Part shown: positions 45,556 to 58,660 of the stretch, piece by piece
How positions within the stretch are numbered: position 1 is the stretch's first letter
Layout: the number at the start of each line of letters is the position of its first letter
DNA from: Inia geoffrensis
Lineage: Eukaryota > Chordata > Mammalia > Artiodactyla > Iniidae
NCBI GenBank assembly: GCA_036417435.1
Contig: CM070905.1
Span: forward strand, 17,151,592 to 17,215,591
DNA length: 64,000 nucleotides
Direction of reading: 5' to 3'
Made by a program: the position numbers and the translations under genes
Notes under the pieces: generated by a model
Seen by the model: the letters and a program-made list of their open reading frames with translations, nothing else
The model's database searches: none
What the model was told of the DNA's origin: nothing

Positions 45556-46777
45556 AAAGACTCCTCTGCAATATTCAAATCATTCTGAATTAAAAACAAA
45601 CAAAAAAAGAACTTAGGCCTTTTAAAGAAAAAGAAATGGCTAGAAATCTTCAGTGGATTCAGGCTCTAAAACTGCAGAATTTAGTCATTAGGTGATCCAT
45701 GGCTGTGTCCTGCCAAGAACTCTCTCTGAGCTTCTGAGGCACAAGACAGTCTGTGGAGCCGACTGATACATCCAAGGCGCTCTCCTGACTGGAAGCCAGA
45801 TTTAAACTTGAAGCGGAAGCTTTCTGAGGACCATGCCTACCTAAGCTGCACCCCCCACACACATACTGTGACAGAGCTTACCTTCTCGCAAGGCTCCACG
45901 GGCCTGAAACAATGAAAGCCACCACACAGAGCCCTCTCGGGGCAAAGAGGGAGGCCACCAGGATCAGGGCTTTTGCTTTTTGATTCCTTCCTCTCTCTTC
46001 TAAAGCTCTTTGGGGTATCCAATGAACATCCTGCTTATCTTCTCTGCAATCAAATTCAAAATGAACTAGACATCAATCATCCTTTATTTTGACTCACTAA
46101 ACGGATTTTACTTTAGAAGGAAATGAATATCCTAGGTGACCTCTTCTAGGTATTTCTATTTTTTTAAGTCTTTGATACATAAATACACATTGAAACTTTT
46201 GGTTTGAGGGGCCCAAGAGCTTTCCCTGAAATCTTACTGTATGTTCTGATACTAGATTCTGTCCTGGATAAGAAGCCAGAAGAGACACTCCTCTAAATGG
46301 TATATGGTGTTCTCCTAATAAGGTGAAGCTGCCCAATAGCCCAGCTGGGGCTCATGAGGGCCTCTTCCCACCCCAGGCATTCCTTAAAGGCCAGGGCAGT
46401 TTCTAGTCATTCATCTTGTATTTCCAACTGTAAGAAGTAAGTCCCTGCACCTTATAAAAAGAATTTCCCCTGTAAAATTAATTCTATTGAGAGATGGCAA
46501 CTATCACTTATCTTAAGCTCACTACTAAGCTGACCTTTCATGTATTTATTTAGCTCAGATGTATCTCTGCTCAGAAAGCTCAAGAAATATTTGTCTTGTA
46601 ACTAGAATAAAGACTAAATATATATAACCACTGAGCGTTCCCAAGGCCCCAAGGTACAGCAGAAACTCATCAGATCCACCAGACAGAGTCTTCTTTAGGG
46701 TAGTAATTATCACTATTTCACCACCAAGGCTCCTCTGATCATTTCCTCCTGTAGACCTCATGATCTGAAAAATTGGG
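45556..46777. other. Unassigned non-coding sequence
   Basis: No known element is recognised. On the minus strand at 45881-45902 a short segment is bracketed by splice-like signals, described among the findings. Minus frames at 45659, 45837 and 46097 have no recognised relatives. Confidence 0.4.
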
Positions 46778-46969
46778 GGGCTTCCCTGGTGGCGCAGTGG
46801 TTGAGAGTCCGCCTGCCGATGCAGGGGACACGGGTTTGTGCCTCGGTCTGGGAAGATCCCACATGCCGTGGAGTCGCTGTGCCCGTGAGCCATGGCCGCT
46901 GAGCCTGCACGTCCAGAGCCTGTGCTCCGCAACAGGAGAGGCCACAACAGTGAGAGGCCCGTGCACCGC

Positions 46970-46998
<29 letters not shown>
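46778..46998 (+). mobile_element. CHR-type SINE, short cetacean form
   Basis: Complete short form with a tail of about 27 A. 'aaaaatt' flanks both sides loosely, so the duplication cannot be resolved in the A/G-rich edges. Confidence 0.92.
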
Positions 46999-47001
<3 letters not shown>

Positions 47002-47667
47002 GTCTACAAACAGGCACATATTAAGGAATAATTTATTTTCCCTTTTCATTAATCTAACAAATGCAGCTGTCAATATTCAGAACTCTGGATAGATTGAGAT
47101 AAACATATTACAACGATGAATTTATATAATCCCAGCCGAAAGCAAAGAATCTTAACATTTTAATTAGTCTGTACAATGTTATTATGAATAAATGTATAAT
47201 TTCCATTAGATTTTTACAGACATCAAAAATCACTCATAGATCCTCATTACCATCTTGTGGGCCTCTCAACAAGGACAGATTGCCAAGGCTCTCCATCCCT
47301 CTCTGATTCCCTTTATCCCTCAGTATTTCTCTCTTTCCTAGTGCTAGATTCTGAAATACCAATAAAGTATTCTGGCCCATCAACCTATTAATGCCTTATC
47401 CACATCAACCCCTATTTTATGTCTTGATTCCTGATTCCCAATAAAGTATTCACATGGGCTCCTAGGGTAGTAACACCCCTCACCCCTAGCTTGGCCCTGA
47501 TGCCCCCATACTCCTAAACTACCCTCACAGATAGTGACGTCTGTGAACTAGCCTTGCAGGTACATAGTTTGCCAAGAACATCCAAGCCCTTCAGTTTGGT
47601 TGGAATGCATCTTTGAATAATAAAGCTTTGTTAATTCAGTGGGGGAAATCTGATTGCTTCCAATAAT
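46999..47667. other. Unassigned non-coding sequence
   Basis: No gene is recognised. 'ccaataaagtattc' occurs twice (about 47358 and 47438), 80 bp apart. Confidence 0.4.
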
Positions 47668-47681
47668 AAAATAGTTGGCTT

Positions 47682-48014
47682 GGGGCTTCCCTGGTGGCGC
47701 AGTGGTTAAGGATCCGCCTGGCAATGCAGGGGACACGGGTTCGAGCCCTGGTCCGGGAAGATCCCACATGCCGCGGAGCAACTAAGCCCGTGCGCCACAA
47801 CTACTGAGCCTGTGCTCTAGAGCCCACGAGCCACAACTATGGAGCCCGTGAGCCACAACTACTGAAGCCTGAGCGCCTAGAGCCCATGCTCCTCAACAAG
47901 CCACAGCAATGAGAAGCCCACCCACTGCAATGAAGAGTAGCCCCTGCTCACCGCAACTAGAGAAAGCCCACGCAGCAACGAAGACCCAATGCAGCCAAAA
48001 ATAATTAATTTTAA
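47682..48014 (+). mobile_element. CHR-type SINE, long form
   Basis: Head 'gggcttccctggtggcgcag', long body with 'gagccacaacta' repeated, and end 'gacccaatgcagccaaaaat'. A perfect 14-bp duplication, 'aaaatagttggctt', lies at 47668-47681 and 48015-48028. Confidence 0.96.
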
Positions 48015-48028
48015 AAAATAGTTGGCTT

Positions 48029-49744
48029 AAGGATTTTTTCTTTCCTTTTATTTAAGTAATTTGTTTATTTGGGGGCAGTGGAGGGGAGCATCATATAAGC
48101 AAAACATCACTTAATTAATTGCCCCCTGTACATTTCAAATGGTTTGACTTGGGGGTGTGGACTCACAATCTGACAAAGCCATGAAACAAAGGGGGAGTAA
48201 TGCCCAATGCCCTCCTATAAACTCCAAATAGTCTACTTAAAAACAAAAAAGACTCTGTCCTATCCCTAGAGAAATACTTATAGTACAGATATAGCCTGTG
48301 CATGGTATTTTCTTTAAAATACTGTTGTTTGTCATAAAATACAGTGGGGATTAGGATGTCTGACCACATTGGAGTGACAACAACATATCCACTGCCTGGC
48401 AACCACTCCTAGAATTGCCTCACTCTTTAACCAGGAATGGCGTTTTGGAGAGAATCCAATTTGCTACTTTAAGTGAAAAGGATTATAAGTGATATGCCCA
48501 TAATTACCTGCGTTCTATCCATTACCATTTTCTCTTTAAAATACGTGAGTGGCTGGAGCTAGACCTTAAGTGTCTCTTCCTGGCCTCACTCTCACTTGCC
48601 TGACCTCAGTAAGAGGAAGATCTCACCCTCCACCTGGTCACTAGGTATCCTCCCCGATCCTTGTCAGGTTGCTGGAATAGTCCTTCACCATCAAGCCAAA
48701 GAGACTGGGGCTGTGACTGTGCATCATACATGTCCCTAACCAGGACTAGACAAGTCTCATAGAAATAGGAAATGAAAGACAAGACGAATGAATTATTAAC
48801 ACTTATATGATGTAGAGGAAAAGAAAAGCTCTGTTGAGGCTTTAGGGAAAAAACATCCAGCATCAGCACATCCTCACCAAGATAAGTATCTTTTCCAATG
48901 TTCAATATCTGTTACCTTAGTTCTCTAAAGCCTATAAATCTAAGGAAGATATCATTGGTAGTGAAACTCTAGCCAATACTTTAAAGTAATTGTATGGAGG
49001 TTTGATGACCCTGAATCTCCCTCTAAGACTTTTACACAGATTCATGACAGCAGGCCATGGCAGACAGATTTGTTTTCTCTCCTGACAGAATAACATGGTG
49101 CCAAGAGGCCATTTCTCTTGAGCTACTGCTGAGCTAAGCACTTATCGGCGGGATGTCCCGTCCTCTGTGCTGGTCAGCAGAGTGCAGGACCAGACTCCAC
49201 CATCAGCTGCTGTTGCTCATTCACCCTTGCTGGTCAAATGTCATCACATTGCTATTTTGCCTGTAGCATTAAACTGTTCATTCCCTGGAATATGGGGAAA
49301 CCAAAGCAAGTCAGGGGCTCCTGTGCTATGACCAGGACACTGACTCCAGGTCAAAACTTCCTGCCCATGTCATGATATCGCTCCTCCTGGAGGTCTGTCT
49401 GTCAGGCTCTGTCAGAGTTCTGAGCCACCAATGACCTCTAACCACCTTCCAAGGAACGTTTTCTTACATTGAGTCTTATCTACTGTGTCCTAAGATCTAA
49501 CCTGCTTATCCAATCCCAGCCGCCTGTGACCTCAGGGGACCTGCAGTGATATCTTGTCTGTCTTCCAGGTCTGGGTCTCTATGATCAATCACCCCACAGG
49601 AGCCCAGATGAACACAGAGGACTCCACGGTCCCTCCTGGAGAGTTAATGCCACATCTCCTGTACACTGAAGGCTTGCCTAAGGGAACATTAATTCCTCAA
49701 CCCCAAAGTTAACGGAAGTGACCACAATTTTTTGCCAGGCTGTA
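48029..49744. other. Unassigned non-coding sequence
   Basis: About 1.7 kb with no recognised element. It is less AT-rich in 49140-49690. Minus frames at 48163, 48606 and 48932 are unassigned. Confidence 0.4.
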
Positions 49745-49875
49745 CAATTATGGATATATCTGTTCCTCTTCAAATTAGTGTTTCCTCAGGGCAGACACCA
49801 TATCTTTTCAGCCGTAGTTATCGGGAAGTGCCCTTCTTGTAGTAAGAATTCAAGAAATGTTGGTTGAATTTAACT
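49745..49875 (+). repeat. L2 3' end fragment
   Basis: 'cctcagggcagacaccatat', then 'aagaattcaagaaatgttgg' and 'ttgaattt', fits the L2 3' terminus. Confidence 0.5.
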
Positions 49876-49926
49876 GAAAAAAACACTTCAGATTTTAAGT
49901 GTTAAAAAAAAAAAGGCGGTGGGGGG

Positions 49927-50148
49927 GTTTTCCCTGGTGGCTCAGTGGTTGAGAGTCCACCTGCCGATGCAGGGGACACAGGTTTGTGCCCTGGTCCGGG
50001 AAGATCTCACTTGCCGCGGAGCGGCTGGGCCCGTGAGCCATGGCCGCTGAGCCTGCACGTCCAGAGCCTGTGCTCTGCAACGGGAGAGGCCACAACATTG
50101 AGAGGCCCACGTACCGCAAAAAAACAAAAAAAACAAAAAAAACAAAAA
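49927..50148 (+). mobile_element. CHR-type SINE, short cetacean form
   Basis: Head 'ttttccctggtggctcagtg' preceded by a G run, full short body, and a tail with a repeated 'aaaaaaac' unit. The duplication is not clear because both flanks are A/G-rich. Confidence 0.92.
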
Positions 50149-50949
50149 AGAGCCACAAGAGGGATCCTATGGTGTAGAACAGTTCAGGATCTTGACTGTA
50201 GTGGTGGATAAATGAATCTACACAGGTGGTAAAAATTATATACAACTTAATACACACACTTACACACACACACACAAGTACAAGTAAAACTGATAAAAGA
50301 TCAGTGGGTTGTATCAATGTCAGAATTCTAGTTCTGATATTATACTGTGGTTTTGCAAAATGTTATAATTGGGGGAAAATGAACAAAGTGTACAAGGGAC
50401 CTCTATTTTATACTTTACAACTGCACATGAATCTTCAGCTACATCAATGAGAGAGAAAAACTGAGAAAGAGACTGACTAAAAAGATATAACAACAAATTG
50501 CAACACATCCCCTTGTTTGGGTTTATTTTAGACTATAAAAGAAACTTTGGAGAAATTGGAAAAATGTGAATATGGACAAGATGTTAGTTGATATTAGGTA
50601 ATGATTGTTAAATTCTTTTAGGTGATAATGATATTGTAGTTCTTAGAAGGCAGATGCTCAGTATTTTGAGATGAAGTGGCATGAGCCTGCAATTTCCTTT
50701 CATATGTGTGTGTATGCATATACATATATACACATACATGCATCAATATAGCATTATTCACTTAACACTTTTATATTTTTAATTGTTCACTTTAAAAAGT
50801 TGGATAAAATTTGAAAATATTGTAGAAATAATTATGGCCAAAGAAATAATCAGAAATGGGGTCCAAGATTGATATGACAAGGATTATCTGTGTTCAGCAT
50901 TATTTATAATGACAAAAAGAAAATGAAAACAATTGGAACATCAATTAAC
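50149..50949. other. Unassigned sequence with a CA-rich tract
   Basis: A short (CA)n run lies at about 50252-50275 and alternating 'tgtg/tatac' near 50705-50740. The part at about 50800-50945 weakly resembles an old L1M on the plus strand ('gcattatttataatgacaaa'). Confidence 0.4.
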
Positions 50950-51066
50950 TAGAACATGAGCTCTAGGAAGGCAGGGACTTTGTCTTGGTCACTGAAGTAT
51001 CTCCAGCACCCAGAACAGTGCGTGGCACAAAACATATGCTCAATAAATATTAACTGAATGAATAAA
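50950..51066 (+). repeat. L2 3' end
   Basis: 'gctctaggaaggcagggact', 'gtatctccagcacccagaac', 'agtgcgtggcac' and 'tgctcaataaatattaactg' form the classic L2 3' terminus, well preserved. Confidence 0.85.
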
Positions 51067-51386
51067 TGTGTAACATTAAGATAAATCATTTTGTTGCTCT
51101 ATAATAAAATATTAGCAAACTCTATAAATCTGCCTTTAGACAATATGTAATGACGTGGGGACATGCCCAACTTAAAAGAGTTTATTAAATTCTGTCTAAC
51201 CCCAAATGCTAAAGATAAATGCATGGACAGGTAGACAAATGGACAGGCAGTATAGTCATTAAGAGCCACTATGCCTTGGTGTAAGGTAATGAGGGATTTT
51301 GATTTCTTGTGATACTTTGTTGCATCTTCCAAGTTACCTGAAAAGAGCTTTATATTACTTTTTTAAATCAAAAAAATAAAATTGAG

Positions 51387-51513
51387 GGAGAATTCCCTGG
51401 CGGTCCAGTGGTTAGGACTCTGCACTCTCACTGCTGAGGGTCCGGGTTCAATCCCTGGTCAGGGAACTAAGATCCCACAGGCCATACGGTGTGGCCAAAA
51501 AAGAAAAAAAAAA
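51387..51513 (+). mobile_element. tRNA-derived SINE, 'gtccagtgg' form
   Basis: Head 'gaattccctggcggtccagt', box B 'gggttcaatccctggtcagg' and end 'acggtgtggccaaaaaagaa'. Loose 'aaaattgag' / 'aaaattagt' flanks may be the duplication. Confidence 0.92.
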
Positions 51514-53479
51514 TTAGTAAAAACGTTTTAAAACCTTGAAATCTAGTAGGTAGGGCTCGGATCCTTGATGCTCCTTTACCATCAATTGTGGGACACTCTT
51601 GTAACTGTGTAGCCCTTTCTTTCCCCCATACCACTTAGGGCTGGATCTAAAAGCCAGGCTTCCACATTAACTCCCTACCTAACACTCCGGTTCTGACAGC
51701 CCTGTCTCAGGACCTAAACCACAGGTAACTGAAATCCCTAATACCCTGACTGGTTCCTCTTAGCCATTCCTCTCTTGAAAAATGAGCTTGCTCTCCACAC
51801 CTCCCATCCACCACCTCCACAGCTGGGAATAAATGAATGTTCTGACACTGACCAGTTTCTGGATCTCCTCCCTACTATGCCCTGACTGACTGGACTAGTC
51901 CTCTTAGACACAACGGTTGCTTCAACCAGCCTGAGCTCCTGTATCCTTTTAACCCCAGTGCTGGACAGACTGGCTTCCCTCTCAGGGCCATTCTTTGTGG
52001 CTAGTTCTTTTCCAGCCTGATTTCCTCATTAACCCCCTCTGTTAAGGTTCCCAAATGGTTCCTGCCAATATTCATCCCTCTGTACAACACGAGAGCTATA
52101 TGGGCAGAGCCATATCAGCAAGACCAAGATAGTTCATCTGTCTCTTCATCATAAGTCCTCTATCCTAATTTTTTTTACCTGGCAACAATCTGATGGCTCT
52201 GAGAATAATATGGATTGTGATTCTCATTCATCTCATGCATGTCAAAGAGACAGGACTTAGGTCTAATGTCAAGTCAGCAGGTCTCTAAGAGAAATGAGGT
52301 ATCATCAATTATGTGGAGAATTCAAGCGATCCTTTATTGGGCTCTTTGAGCAACAGAAGTCCAAGAGAAAGTTTTAGGAGATAATTAAACTCATGTGAGC
52401 TAAAGGAAGATGATTTACATGTGAAAGTAAAAGTCTTACTTAATAATTACTTTGCATGATAAGAAATAGGGTCAGAGTAAAAGTGTTCTAAAATGAATAT
52501 ATGGATAGAGAAATTGTTGGTAATGTGAAGGCGAGATGATGCTGCTCTTTAAAAGTTTATAGAAATGGATAAATGTTAGCTTATAATGAGTTTCAGTGAT
52601 AAAGTATTTGCTAAAGTTATATCTACTTGCCTTTCAGACATTATCAGAAAGCCTTTTCCTCAGAGTAAGGGGAAATTAAAAGTGACAAGCCGTTATCTGT
52701 TATGTAAAGTTCCAGGCCCATTTTGGAAGAGAGACGAAGGGAAGAGTATTAGTAGAACAGATTAAATATAATTAGATATTAAATTGCCACAAATATATAC
52801 AAGATTGTGTGATAAACCTTAAGTTACAAAAGAATATTATTTTTTTTCTAGAACATCATTTGATATCAGAGACAGGCAAAAAAAATAAGCTTCTTATCCT
52901 TGCAAACCCATGCCAAGGAACTTAGCTATTCACTCACCTGAGACAGCCCATTTAAAATAAGGGTCTAGTTCATCCTTGCTTGTCTGAAATGTGATGCTGC
53001 TGAGGACCAATGAAAGCATTCTGGTCCAAACCCTTTCTCAGAGCCTCTGGTGCTAAGCTCTCCATCCTGTAGCAACCACTTCTGGTGGAGTCTGAGGAAG
53101 TAGAGTCAAATAAACTGCAGCTCCAGCTCTTGATCCTGTTCCCAGAGCCACAGTATTAGAAGAGTACGCTTCACCTACATCCCTGACCAGCATCTCTCCT
53201 GACAAAATCGTTAATTGTATACGATCTTGCACTTCTAATCAACACAGGAAGAGTTCATTATATTTTAGAAGCAAGTTGTTTATTTACTCCAGCTGCCAAG
53301 GTATTGTTTGCAGATAGAGGGATGAGTGGCATTCTTGTTACTGACAGGGTAAGAAAATGAAGGACTAGTTCTGTGCAGGTGAATGAGCCCAACTCAGCGC
53401 TCTGTCTTCACTTATGTCAGCTGCCTCCATGATGATATTTACTAGTAGGAGGGCTCCATAGGAGCAATGAGGTAGGACA
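51514..53479. other. Unassigned non-coding sequence
   Basis: About 2 kb. Its left half (51550-52070) is C/T-rich and its right half AT-rich. No exon or known element is recognised. Confidence 0.4.
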
Positions 53480-53636
53480 ATTTTTCATTATGGGGGAATG
53501 TACATTTCAGGACGTTTAACATCTGTGGACCCACCAACTAAATGCTAGTATATTTCTCAAGCACAGTGACAACCCAAAAGCCCTGGACATTTCTGAATGC
53601 CCCCAGAGGGCATTCTGACCCCAGTTGAGAACCACT
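53480..53636. repeat. Possible hAT-type fossil
   Basis: 'ggacgtttaacatctgtgga', then 'tgaccccagttgagaaccac' and 'tgg', resembles a mammal-wide non-autonomous hAT element ending in 'gttgagaaccactg'. The family is not identified. Confidence 0.45.
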
Positions 53637-53892
53637 GGTGAATAACTGAGCTCATTTAGAGTATCCTAGACCAAGCAGTTTGGTCTCCTTGCTTGCTTTT
53701 AAACTTCTTTGTTTCAAAATACAATGAGAAACTAGACCAAGTAAAAATGTAAAGCAAATTTGAAATATACATGAGTACTTTGTTTCAAATGAGTTAAAAT
53801 TCAACAATCTAAATTTGTTGACTTCTCCTCCTAGGAGAAAGCTGCAGTTAGTCACTCAAAGACTGATTTTATCACTCAATCCTTATCTCAGA

Positions 53893-54580
53893 CTTAATTT
53901 TTTTTTATTTTTTCAGCTTTATTGGAGTATAAGTGACAAAAGAAATTGTATGTATTTGAGGTGTGCAACTTGATGTTTTGATGTATGTATGCATTGTGAA
54001 ATGATCACCACAATCAAGCTAGTTAATATATCCATCTCCTCATATAATTACCATTTTTTGTGTGTTCTGTGAGAACACTTAAGATCTCACAAATTTCAAG
54101 TATACAACACAGTATTATTAACTATAATCACATTACAGTACATTGGATCTCCAGAACTTACCTGTCTTACAACTGAAACTTTGTGCCCTTTGACCAATGT
54201 CTCCCACTTTCTCCACCCCTCCAGCCCCTAGCAGCCACTGTCCTACTCTCTACTTCTATGAGTTTGACTATTTTAGCTTCCTCATATAAGTGTGATCATA
54301 CAGTATCTGTCTTTCTCTGACTTATTTTACTTAACATAACGTCCTCCAAGTTCATCTATGTTGCTGCAAATGGCAGAATGTCTTCCTTTTTAAAGGCTGA
54401 TTAATGTTCCATTGCACATATATACCACATTTTCTTTATCCATTCATCTGTCAATGGTCACTTAGCTTGTTTCCATGTCTTGGCTACTGTGAATAATGCT
54501 GCCATGAACTTGGGAGTGCAGATATCTCTTCAAGATATTGATTTCACTTCCTTTGGATATATATGCAGAAAAGACCCCTA
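53893..54580 (-). mobile_element. Old L1M (ORF2 end plus 3' UTR)
   Basis: On the plus strand the order is 'tttcagctttattggagtat', 'gaaatgatcaccacaatcaa', 'caaatttcaagtatacaaca', 'gaataatgctgccatgaact' and 'agtgcagatatctcttcaag'. This is a contiguous, reversed L1M 3' UTR and ORF2 end of about 690 bp. Confidence 0.9.
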
Positions 54581-54859
54581 TCCAAGGTGACAGGTGGCTG
54601 TTGTTGGATGGCTAAACCAGGAAGATCAGAAATGTCTGCTGATACTTGGCTTACTTATAAGGGAGAATCAAGCACTAACTAAAAGCAAAAACAAGAAGGT
54701 GATGGGCTACTTAACTGCAAGAGGAAACCCAGTACATGTCTACAGTTTGCCACCTAGAACATTCTGCCCCCAGAATGCATTGCTGGCATTTACTGACCAT
54801 TCAGGTCTCAGATCAATGAGGGTTAGATGGATAGGCTTTCTCAGCTTAAAAGACTGTGT

Positions 54860-55105
54860 GTGTGTCATGGGCTCCAGAGTCAGACTCTCTGGGTTTGAAT
54901 TCTAGTTTTGCCATTTACTAGCTCAGCATTTGTATGCAAGTCATTTAACTTTTCTGAATCTCACTTCTCTCATCTATAAAATGTGAGTATTAATAGTAAT
55001 TAATAGCTTTGATAGCTGTGGGAATTATGTAAGCTAATGTACGTAAAGCACATAGAACAGTGACTAAGTCATTGTAAGCACTCAATAAACTATTTTAGGA
55101 GGATG
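54860..55105 (+). repeat. MIR SINE, nearly full length
   Basis: Shows 'tctctgggtttgaattctag', 'ttttgccatttactagctca', 'aacttttctgaatctcactt', 'ctctcatctataaaatgtga' and 'gcactcaataaactatttta' in the MIR order. Confidence 0.88.
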
Positions 55106-56249
55106 ATGATTAGGCTTTGACAAGACAACAAGGTGGAGAAGATATGAAATTCCAAGTGAGATGTCAGACCAAAATATCAATATTTTAAGCTATATTGAGA
55201 AATACTTTTATAACTCTTGAACACTTTACCCACTTGAATACTTTACCTAAAGTATAAAGTAATCAGAAGAAGATGTTTGAAAGCAGGAGGGCTTGTGAGG
55301 ATATTCTCTTTGGAGAAAGTTGTGCTGTGAACCTATTATTCTCCATTTGGGGACAGAGAGCAGAGATGGCCCTTCACTGTCAGCCTCAGGTCCCCCAGAA
55401 GATTTTCATCTGCAAACTTTTAGAGAGTGCACAGTGTACAAGGTCTGATTCCTACCTGGGAAATCTAAAGGCAAGAGATGAGCTGTACTAACTCTTTGGG
55501 TGGCAGAACCAGGACTGAGATGCACAGTTAGCTTTACCTCACTTTCTCGGAGTGCATCACTCAGAGTTGCAGTCAGAGGAGCCCAGGAAGGAATATCTGA
55601 AGAGCCATGAAAGCACCCAGGAGATGTGAGCTTTAATCATTTATAAAACCAACACCAACATAGGAAAAGCCAAGCAGCCAAGTAATAGCTACCCTGTACC
55701 TTTATCTCTTCTCATTAGCCAGCCCCCACCTGCTTTATCCAGGCTGAGAGCATATGCCTGGTGCAACAATATCACGGTGAAGATGAATAAAGAGAAAGAG
55801 GGCAAAAGTCAGCTACCACCACCATTCTGTCACTTCCCCCAAAGGCCTGGCACGCAGAAAGAGGGAAATAAATACTTGAGGATGAGTTTGAATGAATATT
55901 TAAGGACAGGTTAATGTCTAGGAGTGGGCATCCTAATCACTAAATTAAGCTTGTGTTTGTGACATCCTCTAAGAGAGAAGAGAAAAGTCAAGATTTTATC
56001 CAGAGTCAGGGAAAGATTACTTTCACAAATAAAATTTCTAAAGGATAGCAGGTGACAAAAACAAATTTGCATTTTGATTACTTTATGAGTCATGCTTATT
56101 TAAAATACCTCTTACACTATTTTTATTATTCTCAGACCACCCAATCTAAATTAGTCACTGTGCTATGATAGTTGCTGTCTATCATACTATTTGCTTCATA
56201 GCACTGACCCGAGATGAAATTATCTTATATACTTATTTGCTTCCCTACT
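55106..56249. other. Unassigned non-coding sequence
   Basis: No gene or element is recognised. A 72-codon frame at 55273-55491 has no family resemblance. Confidence 0.4.
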
Positions 56250-56412
56250 GTCTTTCACCCCACCCTAGAATGCAGGCTCCTTGATGGTAGGCACCTTGTC
56301 CATCTCATTCTCTGCTATATCACAGCACCCAGAATGGGGATAGATGTCAATAGATCATGGATACTCAGTAATACATCACAGAGACTCAACAGTCATTTCT
56401 TAAATGAATGAA
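56250..56412 (+). repeat. L2 3' end fragment
   Basis: 'gaatgcaggctccttgatgg', 'taggcaccttgtccatctca', 'tatcacagcacccagaatgg' and a terminal 'taaatgaatgaa' are L2 3' blocks. Confidence 0.65.
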
Positions 56413-57459
56413 ACCTGAATGTGTGGTTGACCTCGGTGCTCTTTCAATTCACCTCATTGCTTCAATTACATTTTCAGATCTAATTATTATAGCTTATGGC
56501 TCAAAATTTGAAGACCCAAGGGCCCTTTCTCCAACCAACAAAGGGAACAGGCAACAGGCAAACTTAATGCTCTGTAAATCAGAGGGTGGGAGTGGTAGGG
56601 ATTTGAAGAGAAAAAGAGGACCTAAAGTCAAAACGAGGCAGAGGATCTGAATCAACAATAAGGCAGGCTGAGTACTGTAGCCAACACATTCAGATGCCCA
56701 GCTCTCTGCCTCCCATCCTTTATGTCACCCCACAGCCTCGACATAATACTCCTCCCCATAAACCTCTGACCAGCAAAGACATCAAACGCCTACCTCTCAT
56801 GTATTATTTTTGGAAGGAAAAATTTATTGAGCAAAGCACAGAAGAATTCAGAAAAGAGTAGGACATTTAATTCAGGAAAAAAATAATTGTTTGCAGACAA
56901 AACAAAAGTATATAAGAAACCTATGGTTCAAAAAGGAAATCAACCAACATATGCCATAATTTTGATCATTTGATGCACTTGAAAAAATGGGAGTTAATTT
57001 GCCCTGGATTATAAGGACATTTTTTCTGAAGAGACTTAGGCTTAGCCCTCAGGTTCGATCACAGTCCTTGGTTTTTGCAGTGAATAATGTTTATGTACTT
57101 ATTATATTGTAAATATTTATTGGTTTTTGATTTTTGAAGTCAATAGACAAAGCACAGAAGCCTTAATTAAAGTTACAGAAAAGAATGAAAAAAGTTATTA
57201 TTGTTGAAAATGTAAAGAGTATACCTGCAGAAGTTGGAAGATTAAGAAGGACAATGTAGACATGAGCTAAGAATGTTAATTTCATCTTAAATAGCAGGGA
57301 GGGAAACAATATTGTCTAAAGTGATGGATCAAGAAATAGAAGCTTATGTTTGTTATTTGAGATGATAAATTATATATACATATGTACTATATCACTAACA
57401 GAAGAAAAGGATGGTATAAAAATTATATGTGATCCTCGCACATGTCAGATTTCCTGCTC
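56413..57459. other. Unassigned AT-rich sequence
   Basis: No gene is recognised. Short similar strings containing 'caaagcacagaag' occur at about 56834 and 57148. They are too short to call a duplicated LTR. Confidence 0.4.
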
Positions 57460-57745
57460 TTTTGCTAGCTAATTCCTGTGCCTCCTTCCTGTTTAAATGA
57501 CATTTCCTTAGAAGAGACTTTCTTTGTTGTTTCTCCCAACACACACTAAAGTAAGCCTTCTCTCTTATAAACTCACTTGCTCATCATGCTTCCTGTTTGG
57601 TAACACTCATCGCATCTGCAATGACTTGTTTAATCTCTTTCTCTCTCCTATTAGGTTGTAAGCCCCATGAGGATAGAAGGCAATTCTATCCTGTTCAGTG
57701 CTCTATCTCCAGCATAGAAGGTTCTCAGTAAATATTTGTTGAAGG
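57460..57745 (+). repeat. L2 3' fragment
   Basis: 'catttccttagaagagactt', then 'ttaggttgtaagccccatga' and 'gctctatctccagcatagaa', ending 'cagtaaatatttgttgaagg', follows the L2 3' end over about 285 bp. Confidence 0.75.
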
Positions 57746-58319
57746 ACTAAATGCTGCATGCAAAAACATATATCTGTAAATAATCTAAATTCCTTTTCTT
57801 TTACATTGGGAAGTTGGTAAATAATATTTAAATCTGATAAAGCAATAAATGTTAGTATAAACATATAATTTAGTATTATAGAGGGAACCTCAGTCCCAAA
57901 CAAAAATGGAGTCTGAAAACGAGGGTTGGGGAGTCCCAAAAAAGACTTTTAACTTTGATTTTCATCTTCTGGTACTGCTTCAGTTTTTCTCATGAACATG
58001 TATTACTTTTATAATTGTATTTCTTAAGACCCAAGGTTCTATCACTGACTAAAAGCCTTATTGTATGAAATAATAAAAAAAGAAAGATGTAAATCACAAA
58101 AGTGAAAGGCTCTCCAGGAAAAAAGAATAGGAAAATGAAAGTAATACATGTACAGGAAATAAAAATAAAATAACCTATTAAACTGTAGATCGAATTCATA
58201 TATTCAAACTTAGATGAAAATGAAATTAAAGAAAATGATGTCATTGCATATCAATCTTCTTTGTAATAATGGATTTTAAAAATGGTAATAACTGCTCAAC
58301 ACCACACAGCCAGTCAGGA
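57746..58319. other. Unassigned AT-rich sequence
   Basis: No gene or element is recognised. Confidence 0.4.
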
Positions 58320-58660
58320 CCTTAATCTCATAATTGGTGAAAATGTAAAATAGCACAAATATTCTAAAGAACAGTATGGACATTTATAATAAAAGTGATA
58401 AAAACAAACTATTTTCTTCTCATATGTGAATCCTGTGGGAATTATACTCTAAGAAAGTAAGACAGAATAATTAAAAAAACTAAAATTTCAGTAAAAGCAC
58501 GTATGATTTAATAAACTATATTTTAATAACCATAAAAATACACTACAATCAGCAATAATACTTATGAAAAATATGTTTAGATATGGAATTTTAGATTTAA
58601 CATAATAAAAAATAAAAGCTGGAAGGATATTACAGGAAAAAAAATCCAATACCCATAAAC
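58320..58660 (+). repeat. Possible ancient L1M fragment
   Basis: 'attggtgaaaatgtaaaata', 'gaacagtatggacatttata' and 'gggaattatactctaagaaa' resemble an old L1M ORF2 end, but the identity is low. Confidence 0.4.

Noticed and set aside
46555..47073. 172-codon minus frame, the longest in the window
   Set aside because: Its centre is a translated SINE including its poly(T) tail. The flanking parts have no recognisable domain.
56824..57190. Possible LTR pair sharing 'caaagcacagaag'
   Set aside because: The similarity is confined to short strings with no matching TG/CA ends or target duplication.
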